From contig OY740772.1 of the NCBI GenBank assembly GCA_963513935.1, positions 9,008,607 to 9,072,606 of the forward strand: a DNA stretch of 64,000 bases, written 5' to 3'. This DNA comes from Aphrophora alni. Taxonomy: Eukaryota > Arthropoda > Insecta > Hemiptera > Aphrophoridae. Shown piece by piece: positions 33,470-46,013 of the stretch. A program made the translations under genes and the position numbers. The notes beneath the pieces were generated by a model. That model had not been told where the DNA came from. It saw nothing but the letters and a program-made list of their open reading frames with translations, and searched no databases. Numbering within the stretch: position 1 is the first letter of the stretch; the number at the start of each line of letters is the position of its first letter.

Positions 33470-36030
33470 TTTCAACGTACTGTGTTTTAATTCATTATAA
33501 AATTGTTCGGAGTTAAATTGTATTTATTTGTTGTGGTTGAATGTATGGACTAAATTTTAGGAAATGAGAAACAAGTGGTTCTACGACAATGTGCAAAAAT
33601 GGATTATCGGAGTTTTTTATCTTACATTTAAATAAATATACAAAAGTCCTGCCTTTTACCATATGATCATTGTTCTATTTGATTTAATATGTATGCAATA
33701 TCTTCAGTAGGGGAACGATATATAAAATGTTCGAAAATATTCCATTAAAATATAAAATATAGTAAACACATAAAGAGTTATGTATTTATAATATTCAACA
33801 ATTAATTATTTACACCCCCATTGAGTTCTAAGTATTCCTTAAATTTTGCATAGTTCTATACCATATTTTTTTTCTAAATAACAATTTCTTTTCTTCATTT
33901 CGTTTTTATTTGTGGAAAATAAGTTTTAAAACTTTTTAACTGAATAGGATTTTTAAATTTGTTTTCTTTCTAAAACGCTACATTAAAATAATACTAATAT
34001 TAGGTTGTATTCCAACAAGTATGCAGCTACATTTGATAACAGAAATGAGAAAGTTAGTGATTGTTTCAATTGAGTAGAAAATATAAGGTTTATCAATAGA
34101 AACAAAAACAAAAATACTTTTTTCATTTAATTTGAAAATTAATTTTTTTGTGGGAGACAAATATGCATAGATTTTTTTTTCAAGATGGAGGAAGAGAATA
34201 TACAAATTTTAAAATTGTGCTTCGTAGTGTACACCTTAACCATTACAGGAAAAGATTAATGAACAGTTTTAAAATCAGTCAGTCTGTTCCAGTTCGGACT
34301 GTAAAGGCATAAATCTAATTTTTGTGAGGGTTTGGTCTTGAATAAATCAGAAATAGTTACGGATTTAAAAAAATAATTTATTTCCTTTACACACATTGAA
34401 ATGCCTAATATTTTGTATCTAAAAATCGAGAAATTCAGCTCTATTAAAAAATACTCTTATATACTCGAAATTTTGAAAAGTTTTAAAGTCATATTTTTTT
34501 CGTGCCAGAGTATGAAATTCTAAAGCCTAGACACTCCATGTCTTCTTAAAATAATAATTTTTCATTTCTATTACATAATATATGTCATTATTTAGCATAA
34601 TTTATTTATTAATGCCTCACTAATTAACCCTTTACAAACGCAGGTATATCACCAAATAGTAAATCGCATTTTGACATGATTTTGTTTTCATTATTTTTAT
34701 TTTTTATTTCATCATGTTTTATGAGATAATAGTTTATAAAATGTTGTATTTCTATTTATAAAGGAAACAAGTATCTTACAAGAAAAAGAGATCATACATA
34801 AAGGTTGTTATTATTTTTATGGAATAGTTTGTTTTATTAGATAAGCTTAAAAACAAAAACATGTTTATGAAAATTTCTCATTAGCATGATAATTCTATTT
34901 ATCTAATATTAAGACAAATTTAATATTTCACATTAATAGATTAGACGACTGTTAAAACTGTTTGTGTTGAACGTTCTATAGTAAGTCACATCTGAGATTA
35001 TGTTTTTAAAACGTTTCCTAGATGAAAATTTTCTTTAAATTTGATTTTTAATGGAATGCAGTAATTTGGAAATTTTATTTCTCCTTAAAATTAGGCTGTC
35101 CTTTGTTTGGTAATAATCGGAAAGAACAATATAGTTCTCTACAACCAATCTCTAAATTATTGATTTCATAAACACGTTTTTTCTTATTAATTAAAAGATT
35201 ATTACAGCTTTCTTGTAATTATATTGACAGTTAAAAATTTTTTTTTTAATACAAAATGTGGTACAATCCTAAAGCGTGTTTAAAACATAACCAAGATTAA
35301 GAGGAAGAAGATCAATACTTAAAATTCCGATTACTTAAAATCTGTTCTTACAATTTTCATGACTTTTTTATTTAGTAGACTATAGGAGTATAAAAAAACC
35401 TAGTGGCTGGTAACCTCGCAAAAAATAACCATTCATGTGACATAATTTGTAAAGGAGAAATTAACCTGTCGTTGTAAATATTGTATATCTCAAACTAAAC
35501 TCAAAAGATTTCGAATAAACTTTTATGAAAGTTAAAGATTTATAACATAATATCCACAAACTGTAAGTAAACACATTACAGTTCATGGATTATTTGAACA
35601 AAACTAATACCTAACCGACTGCAGTCAGGATGGATTTCCATAATTTTTAATTAACTTGTGAAACGTAATTATCGTTTATTTGGAATTCTACACAGTTTCA
35701 TTTCAAAAATTTCACAAAAAAATGATCAAAATCTGTTGACTGCATTACTTAGAACTACTGAAAGATTAATTTTTCTTTTCTAAATGAACTGAAATCGTTA
35801 TTTTTGAGGAGATTTCAGTTCGTTTTGTTTGTAGCCTTGTCAGCCTTGGTGACTTTGCACTCTACATTAGCAAAATGTTATCAGATTTGTGAAGTATTTT
35901 TGAGAAAATTGGAAATTTTAGTTTCGATCTAATGGCAGTTACTCCCAAATTTGGTATTATTGAATCCCTCACGTCCTCATTTTAGTGAGTACGAGCTTTA
36001 CAATCCGGAGCTGGATCTATGTAACTTTTT
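33470..36030. other. Long AT-rich stretch, no gene seen
   Basis: Only short frames with low-complexity translations are present. A family-A-like word (GTCTGTTCCAG) lies near 34282. No element ends were found. Confidence 0.5.
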
Positions 36031-36039
36031 TCATGTAAG

Positions 36040-36215
36040 TTGGGTGAGATCCCTCTCTTTTATCTTTCCTAACAAGTCTCTTGTTCTTAGGACAAGAATC
36101 TGATGCTATTTGAGTATTCAAGAACTAGGGATTTTACTGTATGCTTTTTTCTTCCTTTTTTTTAAAAGGCTGTAATGACAGATTGATTTTTGCTTTTAAA
36201 CAACAAGAGGAAGAA
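36040..36215 (+). repeat. Dispersed repeat family B copy
   Basis: It retains 'gatccctctcttttatctttc', 'ctcttgttctta', 'gatgctatttgagtattcaag', 'aaggctgtaatgacaga' and 'gcttttaaacaacaa' in family order. Confidence 0.5.
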
Positions 36216-36834
36216 AAGTTCTTGTAGAAAATTTTTAAAACAAAAGCCCTTCATGATATGATAAATTTTTGCCAGTATAAACAATATAGACGAAATCGAT
36301 CCGTAGATTTTGATTGTACCAATTGACAGACAAAACCAAATTGGTGTATTATTCCAAAATCAAATTTTTGGATGTTAGGAGACATCAAAATGGAGACACA
36401 GAATCGATTTTTTGACCCATTACTTTGTGAAAATAGTTTTTTAATATAATTTGTCAACGGAAAGTAATAAATCTACATCCCGCAATTGCTTTTTCATATG
36501 TCATTAAAATATTCACACATTAATCCCCAAAAGTGTTTTCCACGATAGAAATAAATAAATGTATTACTAAAACAACACAACCACAAAATTAGAAAGAAAA
36601 AACCAACAATAATCGAAATTTTATAGTTTTTTTTTTAACTTTTAGTTTCACATATAAACTAGGCTTATTTTTTTAAATATGATTTTAAATATCCTCATAG
36701 AATTTTAAAACGGCTGCTATTTGACAAAATGTTTCAGTAGTTCCTTAATACTGACATAGTTTATTTGGACATGTGTATACACGAAACTGATACAATATTT
36801 CGAGAGTAACAAACAGAAAAAAGTTAAGAAATAA

Positions 36835-36920
36835 AAACCTCTAGCCCTCGAATACTCTTATAACGTCAAGAGGAAAAGAAAAAGAGTCAGCCCCTGAGAT
36901 TATAAATATAACTTGAAAAC
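36835..36920 (-). repeat. Dispersed repeat family B, partial minus copy
   Basis: CCTCTAGCCCTCGAATACTC then 'ttataacgtcaagag' is the reverse complement of the central block of the family. Confidence 0.5.
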
Positions 36921-37547
36921 TGGAATTAACAACTTGTCATATCTCATTTAGTCCAACTACATACATTCTTGGATGTTGTCAAACAAACAACAATATAAAT
37001 TCGTATCCCATCGTGTCAGTCTGCCAACTAATTGCAGAGTACTATTTTGAGGTTATGTTTACATCATTATTACGCACACAGTCTTAACCTATCATATAAT
37101 CGTCAATGAGGTAGTAAGACTTTCGTTTTATCTGTCGACAATCAATGAAATTAACCTGCAAAACAACCAGAGCAAAGAGAATGTATCAGTTTCCTGTGTG
37201 TGAAATATGTGTTTGCATATCAACGTTGTTATTTCTGGTGTTTGTGAAATGGCGGGTTATTAAACATACAAAGGAGGAAGTGTGATAATTATTGGGAGAG
37301 AAAAAACGTCGAAAGTATTCTTTTGAAGTTGATATTTTTGTTTTCTTTAAAATGAAATGTTTTGGAGTCTGATTTTATAAACAGATATCGTGGTGGTTAA
37401 CATGCTGGTAATCGAAAACAATTTGACTTCGTTTCAAAATGGCTGTCGTTAAATATTATATGCTCAAAATTTTGAAAACTGTCTGATGTAGATTAAATTT
37501 ATACGAGCGAATTTCTATACTCTTTTAACCTGTAACATGATGATATA

Positions 37548-38739
37548 TACAGGGTGTAAAATAAGTCGTGATACACCTCGATATAACTTAAATTGATGGG
37601 TATATCAACGTAAAATATCCACCATACCTATTATGGCGTTTGTTAGGGGTTAACATTTCCCCTTTCTTTTGAAAGGGAGGGGTAAAGGGGTCAACTTTCA
37701 TTATTTTAAATGTCAACCCCTATCTTGTGACAAATCATTGAAAAGGTCTAAGCAATAGAAAAATAATGACACCTCCCAAAGTTTTCTACTACATCCCTGG
37801 CAAAAGTTAAATGAACAAAATAATTATGACTAACTTGTATCTCTTACCTGTTTTAATCTACCAAGTGGTGAAATTGGTGATCTTTGGTGTTTTGGCAGTG
37901 TGCTAGCCGTTTGTTCCAAACTGAGACAGCATTCACAAAATATTCTCTTGAAATATATTGAACTTCTTGTAATATTCAACCCAGTAGGTCATTGACGTTG
38001 GCTTAATTTAATAAACAAGGTTTTTCATGTTACCCTAAAAGAAATATTCTTGTGGATTAAGGTCAGGAGACCTTGCTGGCCATTCCACAGGGCCATTTCT
38101 GCCTTTGCATCTTGGAAAAAACATTGTCCAAGTATTGTCGTACATCATCATAGTATAGTGTGGTGGTGTTCCATCTTGTAGCAACCAAATGTTTTCTTTC
38201 TCCTGTCAAAAAATATTTTGAAGAGCAGGCAAGATCTGGTTGGGAAGCATCTCTAAATATTTCTCGGAGTTTAAGTTACCCCCAATTACAAACCGTCCAA
38301 CCAGTTGTTAACTATTCCTACCCAAACATTTACTTTTGAAAAGCGTTGCGTATGAGCCTCAACATTATGGATTTCTATCCGTTCAATACCGACAGATGTG
38401 TCTATTGACATTGCTGTTTTCATGAAAGTAGCCTCATACATTAAAACCGGTAAGAAATACCCAAGTTAGCCATAACTAATTTGTTCATGTAACTTTTGCC
38501 AGGGGTATACTAGAAACCTTTTGGAGGTGTCATTATTTTTCTATTCCATACACCTTTCCAATAATATGTCACAAGGTAGGAATCGCCATTTTAAAAATGA
38601 AAGCTGCAAAATGAAAATAAAGGGGGCACAATTTTAATCTCCTTTAAACCAGATAAAATGTTATAATAGGTATGTTCGATGTTTTACGTTGATATTAAAA
38701 TTATATGGAGGTGTATCACTACTTATTTTACACTCTGTA
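37548..38739 (-). mobile_element. Degenerate mariner-like transposon with about 290-bp inverted repeats
   Basis: It has TACAGGGTGTAAAATAAG at the left end and TACAGAGTGTAAAATAAG read inward from the right, both next to TA. Similarity between the arms continues to about 37848 on the left and about 38448 on the right, including 'tagaaaaataatgacacctcc' and 'ctggcaaaagtta.atgaacaaa' segments. Between the arms is a minus-strand transposase relic. This element anchors the assignment of the other TACAG-ended elements in the window to mariner-type ends. Confidence 0.8.
37850..38465 (-). pseudogene. Mariner-superfamily transposase relic (C-terminal two thirds of the catalytic domain)
   Basis: On the minus strand, in order: YEATFMKT (the family usually has SDEATF, so the first catalytic Asp is lost), VEAHTQRFSKVNVWVGI, RFVIGGNLNSEKYLEMLPNQ, LLQDGTPPHY (second catalytic Asp), GPVEWPARSPDLNPQEYFF (third catalytic Asp) and NMKNLVY. 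The spacing between the last two is about 36 residues. Stops and frameshifts interrupt the reading and the N-terminal DNA-binding region is missing. It is non-functional. Family assignment is strong from motif order. Confidence 0.85.
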
Positions 38740-39304
38740 TTTAAGGAAATGAATAATTAACATAAAGGTAAATTAACTGTGTAAAAACATTGCACAAACT
38801 TTCTTACTCACCTATCCTCAATAACTAATAAAAACCAAAATTGTCAGGTCGGCAGTTGTCAGTCAAAAAGTGTAAATAGACAATAGAAGATGTCTGAGAA
38901 AATATTTTTGTATTTAAATAAGCATTAAAGTTGCTTCGATAGTGCGCAAACGCGTCCTCGTTTTTAATAGAAGGGCCTATTGATGACGAGAGGCAAGTTT
39001 AATTTTTACTTTTTTATAATGCATTCCAGAACCATATAGTATTTTAATTTTTTTTTTTTTACACCTCCTACATCTACTTCCTACCTTAGAAAACGTATAG
39101 GCGGAAAAAATACAGAAAGACGCTGGACAAAGACGCTTTCTCGGATATATATTACAATTATTATATACAGCATTTGAAGTAATTTACCAATTACTGCCCC
39201 TCCCTTCATAATCTACATGTAGGCCTATAAGACATTTTGCTTCCCATTTGTAAGAGTTTATAAATTTCAAGGTAAAATCAGTCAACAGTTGACATAGAAT
39301 TGTA

Positions 39305-39320
39305 ACAAGTGGGGGGGGGG
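39305..39320. repeat. Poly-G run
   Basis: About ten G residues. Similar short G or C runs lie at 26650, 47056 and 48010. Confidence 0.85.
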
Positions 39321-39540
39321 ATTTTGTTATAAAAAATAAATCTATGACGATCGTTAGTCCATGTGTTGGCTCCACGTCATTCTTGTGGAAAAAAACTGTC
39401 TAGCAGCTTAGATTCTTCGATATTACGCCACAGGATCATTATTGTAAACTTCGAATATATTGGTGAAGAGTTGAAAAAAGATTTGTAACGCTAGATAATT
39501 TCTGAACGAGTAAAGATGAAAACTTCCAACTTTTGACAAA

Positions 39541-40300
39541 CCTCATAGGATAAGTCCTTTCACTTTTTATGAGGTGAAAATATTTTTACCACATTTTTAG
39601 AGGGGTTAATAAAGGATGTTAATTCGTTTTTAAATAGAAACACCCATAGTGTTACATATCATTTTGGTGACTAGAAGTCAAATTTTGAGAGTTTTATACG
39701 AATATTAGTAAAAACAATTACATCAGTTACAATTTTAAGAGGGGACTTTTTTAATAAACAATATCAAACCTACCCCAAATTTAAAAATGGGAGAAATCGG
39801 GGGAATTTAATAGGGAATTGTCAGAGGAAACTGATGACGTAATGTAAGAGACTATACATTTTCTTAAAATAAATAAGTTTTAATTTCGGTCACTATTTCA
39901 ACGAAATTATTCCTGGGGAGTTATTGTTTCGTTTCTTTTTATAATCCCTTTAAAATAATATGTTCATGATGGATAATAAAATTGCCTCATTGGCTTCCCC
40001 TTTCTAAAATTAGGGCCGGTTTGCTAAAATAGGAATAATTCAATCAGTATTTTCTTTTTTATTCACTAATATCTATGATTAATAGAAAACTCTCAAAATT
40101 TGATTCTAGCAACCATAATTTCGGTTAGAGATCGTAGAATCGTTTTCAAAAGACTAAAAATTTTCTTTTTTATGCCCTTCAAAATGATATGTCACACGAT
40201 GGGGGTTGCTGGACAAATTAAGATCCTCCCTTTAACCCCACTTTTAAAAGGAAGCAAAAACGTTTTACCCCATAAAATCTAAAGGATTTACCTTATGAGG
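39541..40300. mobile_element. 760-bp inverted-repeat element
   Basis: CCTCATAGGATAAGTCCTTT at 39541 is matched on the minus strand from 40300 by CCTCATAAGGTAAATCCTTT. Further in, 'gttacatatcattttg' pairs with the region near 40185, and 'tcaaattttgagagttt' (39678) pairs with 'actctcaaaatttga' (40090). The arms are roughly 250 bases, diverged and partly rearranged around a central spacer. No coding frame and no target duplication were established. Confidence 0.6.
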
Positions 40301-40304
40301 ATTG

Positions 40305-41200
40305 GTTTTTATCTCTACTCGTTCAGGAATTACCTAGAGTTTTTATTCTGTATGTTAAGGTACGGCAGCAAGACCACAAGACCAGATAATCCGATGATAA
40401 AGCCGGATAGAGTCTACAACTTTGAATCCACCTTGAAATTATTTAATATCAACTACATTCCAACTCTTCCTCTGTGTTCTTGGGTGGGGAGTGTAGGATA
40501 TACTCGCTTGGTAGAATGTGAAGCACGCCCTGCAGATTAATTTTGTCTGCTTTTGTCCTTTATCTTACGCCAGTTAGGTTAATGAAAACTGATGAGTAGG
40601 AAACATAAGAAATAGCCCAATGTCATCAACCATGCAAGAAGCTGCGTAAACATTGACCTAACCTTACCTAGTCCTAACTTCAGTGAGATAAATGAGCGGA
40701 CTGTCAACTTAAACACTCCGCTTCCCCTCTGTATTTTTACAATGGAACATCTTATTTTAAGCTATTAGCTCTTACAAATTATTTTATTGCTAAACGCTGT
40801 TGCCCAATTTCTGTACTTTGAAACACTGAAGATTGGAAACCAGTTACCCGTTTGCACCACAGCTATAAACAATTGTTCTACTCTCATTTCTAGGACAGGA
40901 GGGAAGGGGAGTTGAGAATAAAGTGGTCTTAAGCTACAACGAAGTAAGAGAGTCTATTTAACTGTTCAGTTAACTTGGCATATCCGCCTTTACGAGTTTT
41001 ATGGAACCGTTTAGTTTGGTCCTTGTAGATGTCTGGTTAAACCACCAACTTACCTAGGACTCTCTGGTGTTTGAAGAGGGTCTAAAAAGATATTTCCTCC
41101 TTCAATCGAAAACTCCATCATGTACTCACGTAATATTAGGTCAAAAATAACATAATATTAGTCAACAACTATTAATGTTTCCCCATCTTTGAAATATTAA
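40305..41200. other. No recognised gene
   Basis: An 81-codon open frame at 40295-40540 has a fairly ordinary amino-acid mix (RYGSKTTRPDNPMIKPDRVY) but no domain I recognise, and it begins inside the neighbouring inverted-repeat element. A short run of CCTAA-like pentamers is near 40655-40675. Confidence 0.4.
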
Positions 41201-41212
41201 TATACAGAGTGA

Positions 41213-42273
41213 GTCATAAGGGGGTGCAATATTAAGGGTGGGTTTAGGACACTTAAAGAATAAACGTTCCTATAAAAATATATTTAAAGAAAATTCATTT
41301 TGAAGCGCATCCATTTATATTTTTGAAAATGGATAATAATGTGTCCAGATTTTGTATTCGAATTTTGTACTTAAATTTTTTATCAATACACCAAAAAGAA
41401 AGACTCTATTTTGAACATTTTCAAAATGGTGGTTGTTTAAAATTGTTACTGTCGAATATATTGAAAAATGTAGATTTTACAAAAAATCGCAAAAGATAAA
41501 TTTGATTACCTTTACTTTATATTACAATATCAATATATTTATCATAGATTAAAGATAACCAAGTTATTGAAAAAAAGGTGATTACAACAACCAGAAATTT
41601 ATATTACTAGTATTTCTAAAAGAAGAGTCGACTTAGGGTGAATAATGATTAAAAATTTTCTCAAAATTCAAAAATATCCTTTCGAAATTTTATTATTAAA
41701 AAAGTAATCACTTCGAAAAGTTATTAGTTTTGCTAAAAAGGTCGAATTTTTAATTGAATTTTTAGATTTTTCCCACGTAATTTTTACTCAAATACAAAAC
41801 GTTATTTGATTCATAATGTTTTCCATTTACTTCACCTAATAATAATATGGATTAACTGTCATGAAATTTTGGTTTTTGTAAACAACAAGAAAATTGTTTT
41901 TATCAATAACTTGTTTATCCTTTGAAATATAATAAAAAATAACAATACTGTAATGTTCCTAATAAAAAAGCAATATTTTGTCTCATAATGTTTTTGTAAA
42001 ACGACACGTTTAAAAGATATTGAATTTTACATATTTTAAACGGCCGGTATTTTAAAATAAAGTTCTTGATTTTGATATAGTGGCAACAGGTTTCAAACGA
42101 AACGAGTATACAAAAACTGGACTCAATATTTCATCCATTTCTAAATTTATAAAATTTGGTTTTTTAAACAGGAAACCGAAGCGTTTTCGAACATTTTAAA
42201 TACGAACAATTTAATAATTTTAGTAATCTGAATCCATCCATGAAATATTGTACATATAACGACTCATCCTGTA
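41213..42273. mobile_element. Non-autonomous TACAG-ended element, same family as 15611-16819
   Basis: The left end TACAGAGTGAGTCATAAG and the right end, read inward, TACAGGATGAGTCGTTA are flanked by TA. The internal 'ccagattttgtattcgaatttt' block and the following 'caatacaccaaaaagaaagac' block correspond to 15780-15840. The length is 1,061 bases. No transposase remains. An AAACGGCCGGTATTTT word lies in the right arm. Confidence 0.6.
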
Positions 42274-42279
42274 TTCATC

Positions 42280-43670
42280 AACAAAATAAACCTGTTAGGA
42301 TTAAAAACTAAAAAACCTTGCCAAATTCAAAATACAAACATTAAAATATGTTTTAATACATATTTCCTGAAACGATGTCTGTAATGGAAATGAAACGTGA
42401 ATCCTTTGTTAATTGCGTACTGAGCTATTTAGGCGAGGTGACTGTTGTAACTTGTAATTGGTGCAGTAGTTAATTATCGTAGTAGTGAAAGTTAGGAATT
42501 AAATCAGATCTTACGTAGCCTAGTGTCAAAGTATATGAAAAGGTAACTGTTTTACGTGTAAGGAGCAAAGACAATGTGTAAGGACCTAAGGCACTGTGAA
42601 AACCATAGTAAGGACATCTGAGAAATCATCGTGTAACTGAATATTGTTTTAAAATCTGTTATTTAATCTCAAACAGTTATTTTAAATTTAAAGTTGGGTA
42701 CCAACTGTTAACCATTTTTGATCTCTTACTTCTAACCAAATTCCATGGTGCGGGTTTGCAAAAATATACATTTTCAATAAGAAGAAGAGACAAATGTATA
42801 GATTGATTAAAATTTTCCATTTACAAAATATGAAACTAACACGCGACGTTTCGATTGCATGAATCAACTTCCGGTACTGCGTGATAAATCTAAGAAAAAA
42901 AGGTGATAAATAAATTAATAACCATATTGGACCATAAAACTAGTAAGATGGAAGCCAGAAGTAAAGCTAGGTGTAGGGAGTTAAATAATGATGGCTATAT
43001 AGAAACGTATTCAGATCTATATCGTAATCATTTTAAATGTATATAACTAAATTTCTTCTACTCCTGTAGTTTCTCCACACTTCCCCCCTTCCAACAGTCT
43101 CCAGTTTCTTTTCCCGCATATTCTATTGAACTTAAACTTTCTATCTTGTTCGTAGCATTCTCATGGGTCTTCTTCATATATTCTATTCTTGCTATTGCTC
43201 TTTTATGCATTCTGATTTTCTCAATTTTCATTTCGTGCCTAAACCATTAAAAACTTTCCCTCTTAATTGTCTTCTTCAGCGATTTAACCTTGAGCTTATT
43301 TTGAAGGTTTTCCTTGTTCTATCCAGTCTTGCCATATTCTTCTCAAAATGTAAGGAGTATCTCATCTCTGGAATCTACTGATATCTTAACAATATGTTAA
43401 AATTGGTTGATTGTACACTTTTAACATCTTTTATTTTTACTTCTTACTTTATGTTCTTTAGTCGTATTATATTCTTCACCGTATTGTAAAACTGATCACG
43501 CTTTCGTAATCTTATATCCTATCTACTCTTGTTGTGCTGATCTTGTTTTCTATTCAATTATACTCATCTACTCTTTCGAGATCTTTTCCATCCAGTGTCA
43601 CTTTTTATGTTTGTTCTTTTTTTTTGTCTCCTTCATTATCTTGTTTTCTATGGCGTTACAGCTGAAGTCG
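42280..43670. other. No intact gene seen
   Basis: A minus-strand CGAAACGTCGCG hairpin-type motif is at 42841-42880. From 43050 the plus strand is rich in T and C, and may be the decayed 3' continuation of the retrotransposon tail described next. Confidence 0.4.
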
Positions 43671-44060
43671 AGCTCTGTGACCTCTTTGGCGATTCTCCTC
43701 CAATCGTGAAGGATACAGTATCCCATCCTCTAGTCCCATATATTGAGAATCTCATTGCTGTCGAGTTCATCTATTTCTTTCGTGGTGAAACCATATGTCG
43801 TCTCCCTTCTAGCCCTTTTTGGTATTCGCCAATCTTCCATAAGCTTTCCTTGTAGCTTTCGAATTTTAATTAGGCTAGATATCGGTGAGTTATCAAAGAT
43901 ACCATAAAACTCGTTGCCGTATCTCATTCTTCATCCCTAACAGATTCAAGGATTCTTCTTAAAATTATCCTACTGAAGGTCAAAGAAATTCTTTGTCGCT
44001 TGAGTGTGTATCCAATTTTCCCTATACCAGAGAGCTGTTTTTATTAACAGTTTTTTTACA
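43670..44060 (-). pseudogene. Non-LTR retrotransposon ORF2 C-terminal relic
   Basis: The minus strand encodes FSRIILRRILESVRDEE, then in another frame RMRYGNEFYGIFDNSPIS, IKIRKLQG, RIPKRARRETTYG and DWRRIAKEVTE. The order matches the segment after the reverse-transcriptase domain of many non-LTR elements (ILRRI...RYNxELYxL...IKxxRLxWxGHVxRM...RIPK...WRxxAxDR). At least one frameshift and several stops are present. Element family not determined. Confidence 0.7.
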
Positions 44061-44523
44061 GACTCATTGTTGTTTTTCGATGGGCATCTATAGATTTCAT
44101 TGTCGTTATGAGAGAAAAATAGGATTCATTAACCAACATAAGCCTTTAATACCTTGATTCTTTTAAAAAATATGTCCAATTTTTGCTTTCGTAGTTTTTT
44201 GTTATGGCTAGTAAGTAGTGCTGAAACTTTAATTTTATTGACACAGTCAGTGCATATTTAGTTTTAAAAAGACTTTAAAAACATATTTCTTTTACTTATG
44301 GATACTCTAAGATCTGTTGTTTTCTACATCCAATTACACCTAATTCGTGTTAGAACACAAAACATGAACAATTTGGTCGACTTCCATTTCCCTATCGTTA
44401 CTGAATACCCAAAAATTCTGGATAAGATTTAAAAATAGACAGAACTTCAGATCTCATTTACATTCTACTCTTGTCTGAACAACACGATGTAAGTTGACAC
44501 AGGAAGAATATTTATGTCTCATT

Positions 44524-44531
44524 ATATAAGT
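44524..44531 (+). repeat. 8-bp target-site duplication, left (ATATAAGT)
   Basis: Identical to 45350-45357 and immediately abuts the element start. Confidence 0.85.
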
Positions 44532-45349
44532 TAGTGATGTGCGAGTTCGAATTAAAATACTCGGTGATTCCGAGTATCAAAATCCTCGGAAGAGTCCGAG
44601 TATTAAAATCCTCGGTTTCGAATTAAAATACTCGGTCAAAATCCTCGTAACTAGGAACAAGGAGGAAGTAATGTGCGAGTCATAGCGAGTATCCTCGGTC
44701 TGCGAGTATCCTCGGTGTGCGGCGAGTATCCTCGGACAACTGTATTCGTTAGTGTTGTGTCAATTCCAAACAAAATACTCGGTGTTTCTACTTTGGTTAC
44801 ATTTGTTTCTAAGCTGATTTTTACTACACATTAATTAAACATTACGATTTTGAGTTATAATGATTTAGATTCGGTAACAAGTTCAATTTAAAATAACAAT
44901 AATATTAATTTATTTCCACATTAACAAAAAGTAAATTAAATTATTATTTAATTGTTATTACTGTACTTATATTTAAATAAATATTATTAGGTTACCATCT
45001 TTATAAAAAATATAGTAAATTAACTTATTTTAAATAATAACTAAATTATTAATGTTGTAGTCTGTAAACAGAGACAGACATAATTATTATTGACAGGTTG
45101 TAAACATTGTATCATAATAAATCTTTGACCTTGGTTATTCTACTATAGTTTCAAAAAACATTCGGTTATATTAAACGCATAAGTGAAGGTTTATCTAAAA
45201 CGATCTGATTATTCTGATTGGTAAAACTGAGTTCGATGCGCATAATCATTCTGCGCAGATACTCGATGTCGAATTAATAATACGAGTATTGAAATAATTC
45301 GAAGCCGAGTATTGCGAGTATCTATTTCACCCGAGTATCAACATCGCTA
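44532..45349. mobile_element. hAT-type non-autonomous transposon (818 bp) with dense ACTCG subterminal repeats
   Basis: The ends TAGTGATGT and, read inward from the right, TAGCGATGT fit the hAT terminal pattern, and a perfect 8-bp duplication (ATATAAGT) flanks the element, as is characteristic of hAT. The first 220 and last 120 bases carry at least fifteen copies of ACTCG/CGAGT-type words in both orientations, including three GCGAGTATCCTCGG copies (44685, 44702, 44722). hAT transposases are known to bind subterminal repeats. The AT-rich middle has no transposase frame, so mobility would need a partner. Confidence 0.88.
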
Positions 45350-45357
45350 ATATAAGT
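45350..45357 (+). repeat. 8-bp target-site duplication, right (ATATAAGT)
   Basis: Matches 44524-44531 exactly. Confidence 0.85.
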
Positions 45358-46013
45358 TGTGATTGGTGAACGGCAGTAGTCTATAGTACGACCAACATAA
45401 ATGTTAAACAATATCCGGTTTTCTAGATTATGTCCCTTCTTTTTTTGTCCTTAGAGACAGAAACAATTGACAGTATGCACATGCGCGTAACAGTGGAAAT
45501 AATACTTTAAATACTCATACAAAATGAAATATTATCATCTGCTGAGGTCACTTTTTGTTGCATGAATAAACAAATTGTTGAGGCTATAACATACCGCTCA
45601 CGCTCAATTTCTTGTTGTAACCGCTATCATCCTTACATACAGACAAGAATTAAATACGAACTGATTGCTAAAATCACTTTGGATTCTTCACTGAAATGAA
45701 CGTAAGTTCAGTCTAAAAACTTATCAATTTTTTTATCTATTACAGTACTTTCTCTATACTTCTTGTATTAAGTTAGTTAAATTAGTATCTGGACAATAAT
45801 CCTACCTCAGTTCTAAACGCTTATAAAACAACTACTAGTAAACTTTACAGTTCAGTAATAAATTAAAATATTGTGACCGTTTTCTATAAGGTTCTTATCA
45901 CACCTACCTCAGTAGTAATATGTTTTTGCAATTTGAGATTATTTCAACTAAGAATTACGACTCAAATGTTAAAACTCTCTTTGTTTTCTTATCGTCTTTC
46001 CTTTATAATTTAA

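Noticed and set aside
40295..40540. 81-codon open frame
   Set aside because: It starts inside an inverted-repeat element and shows no domain or splice signals.
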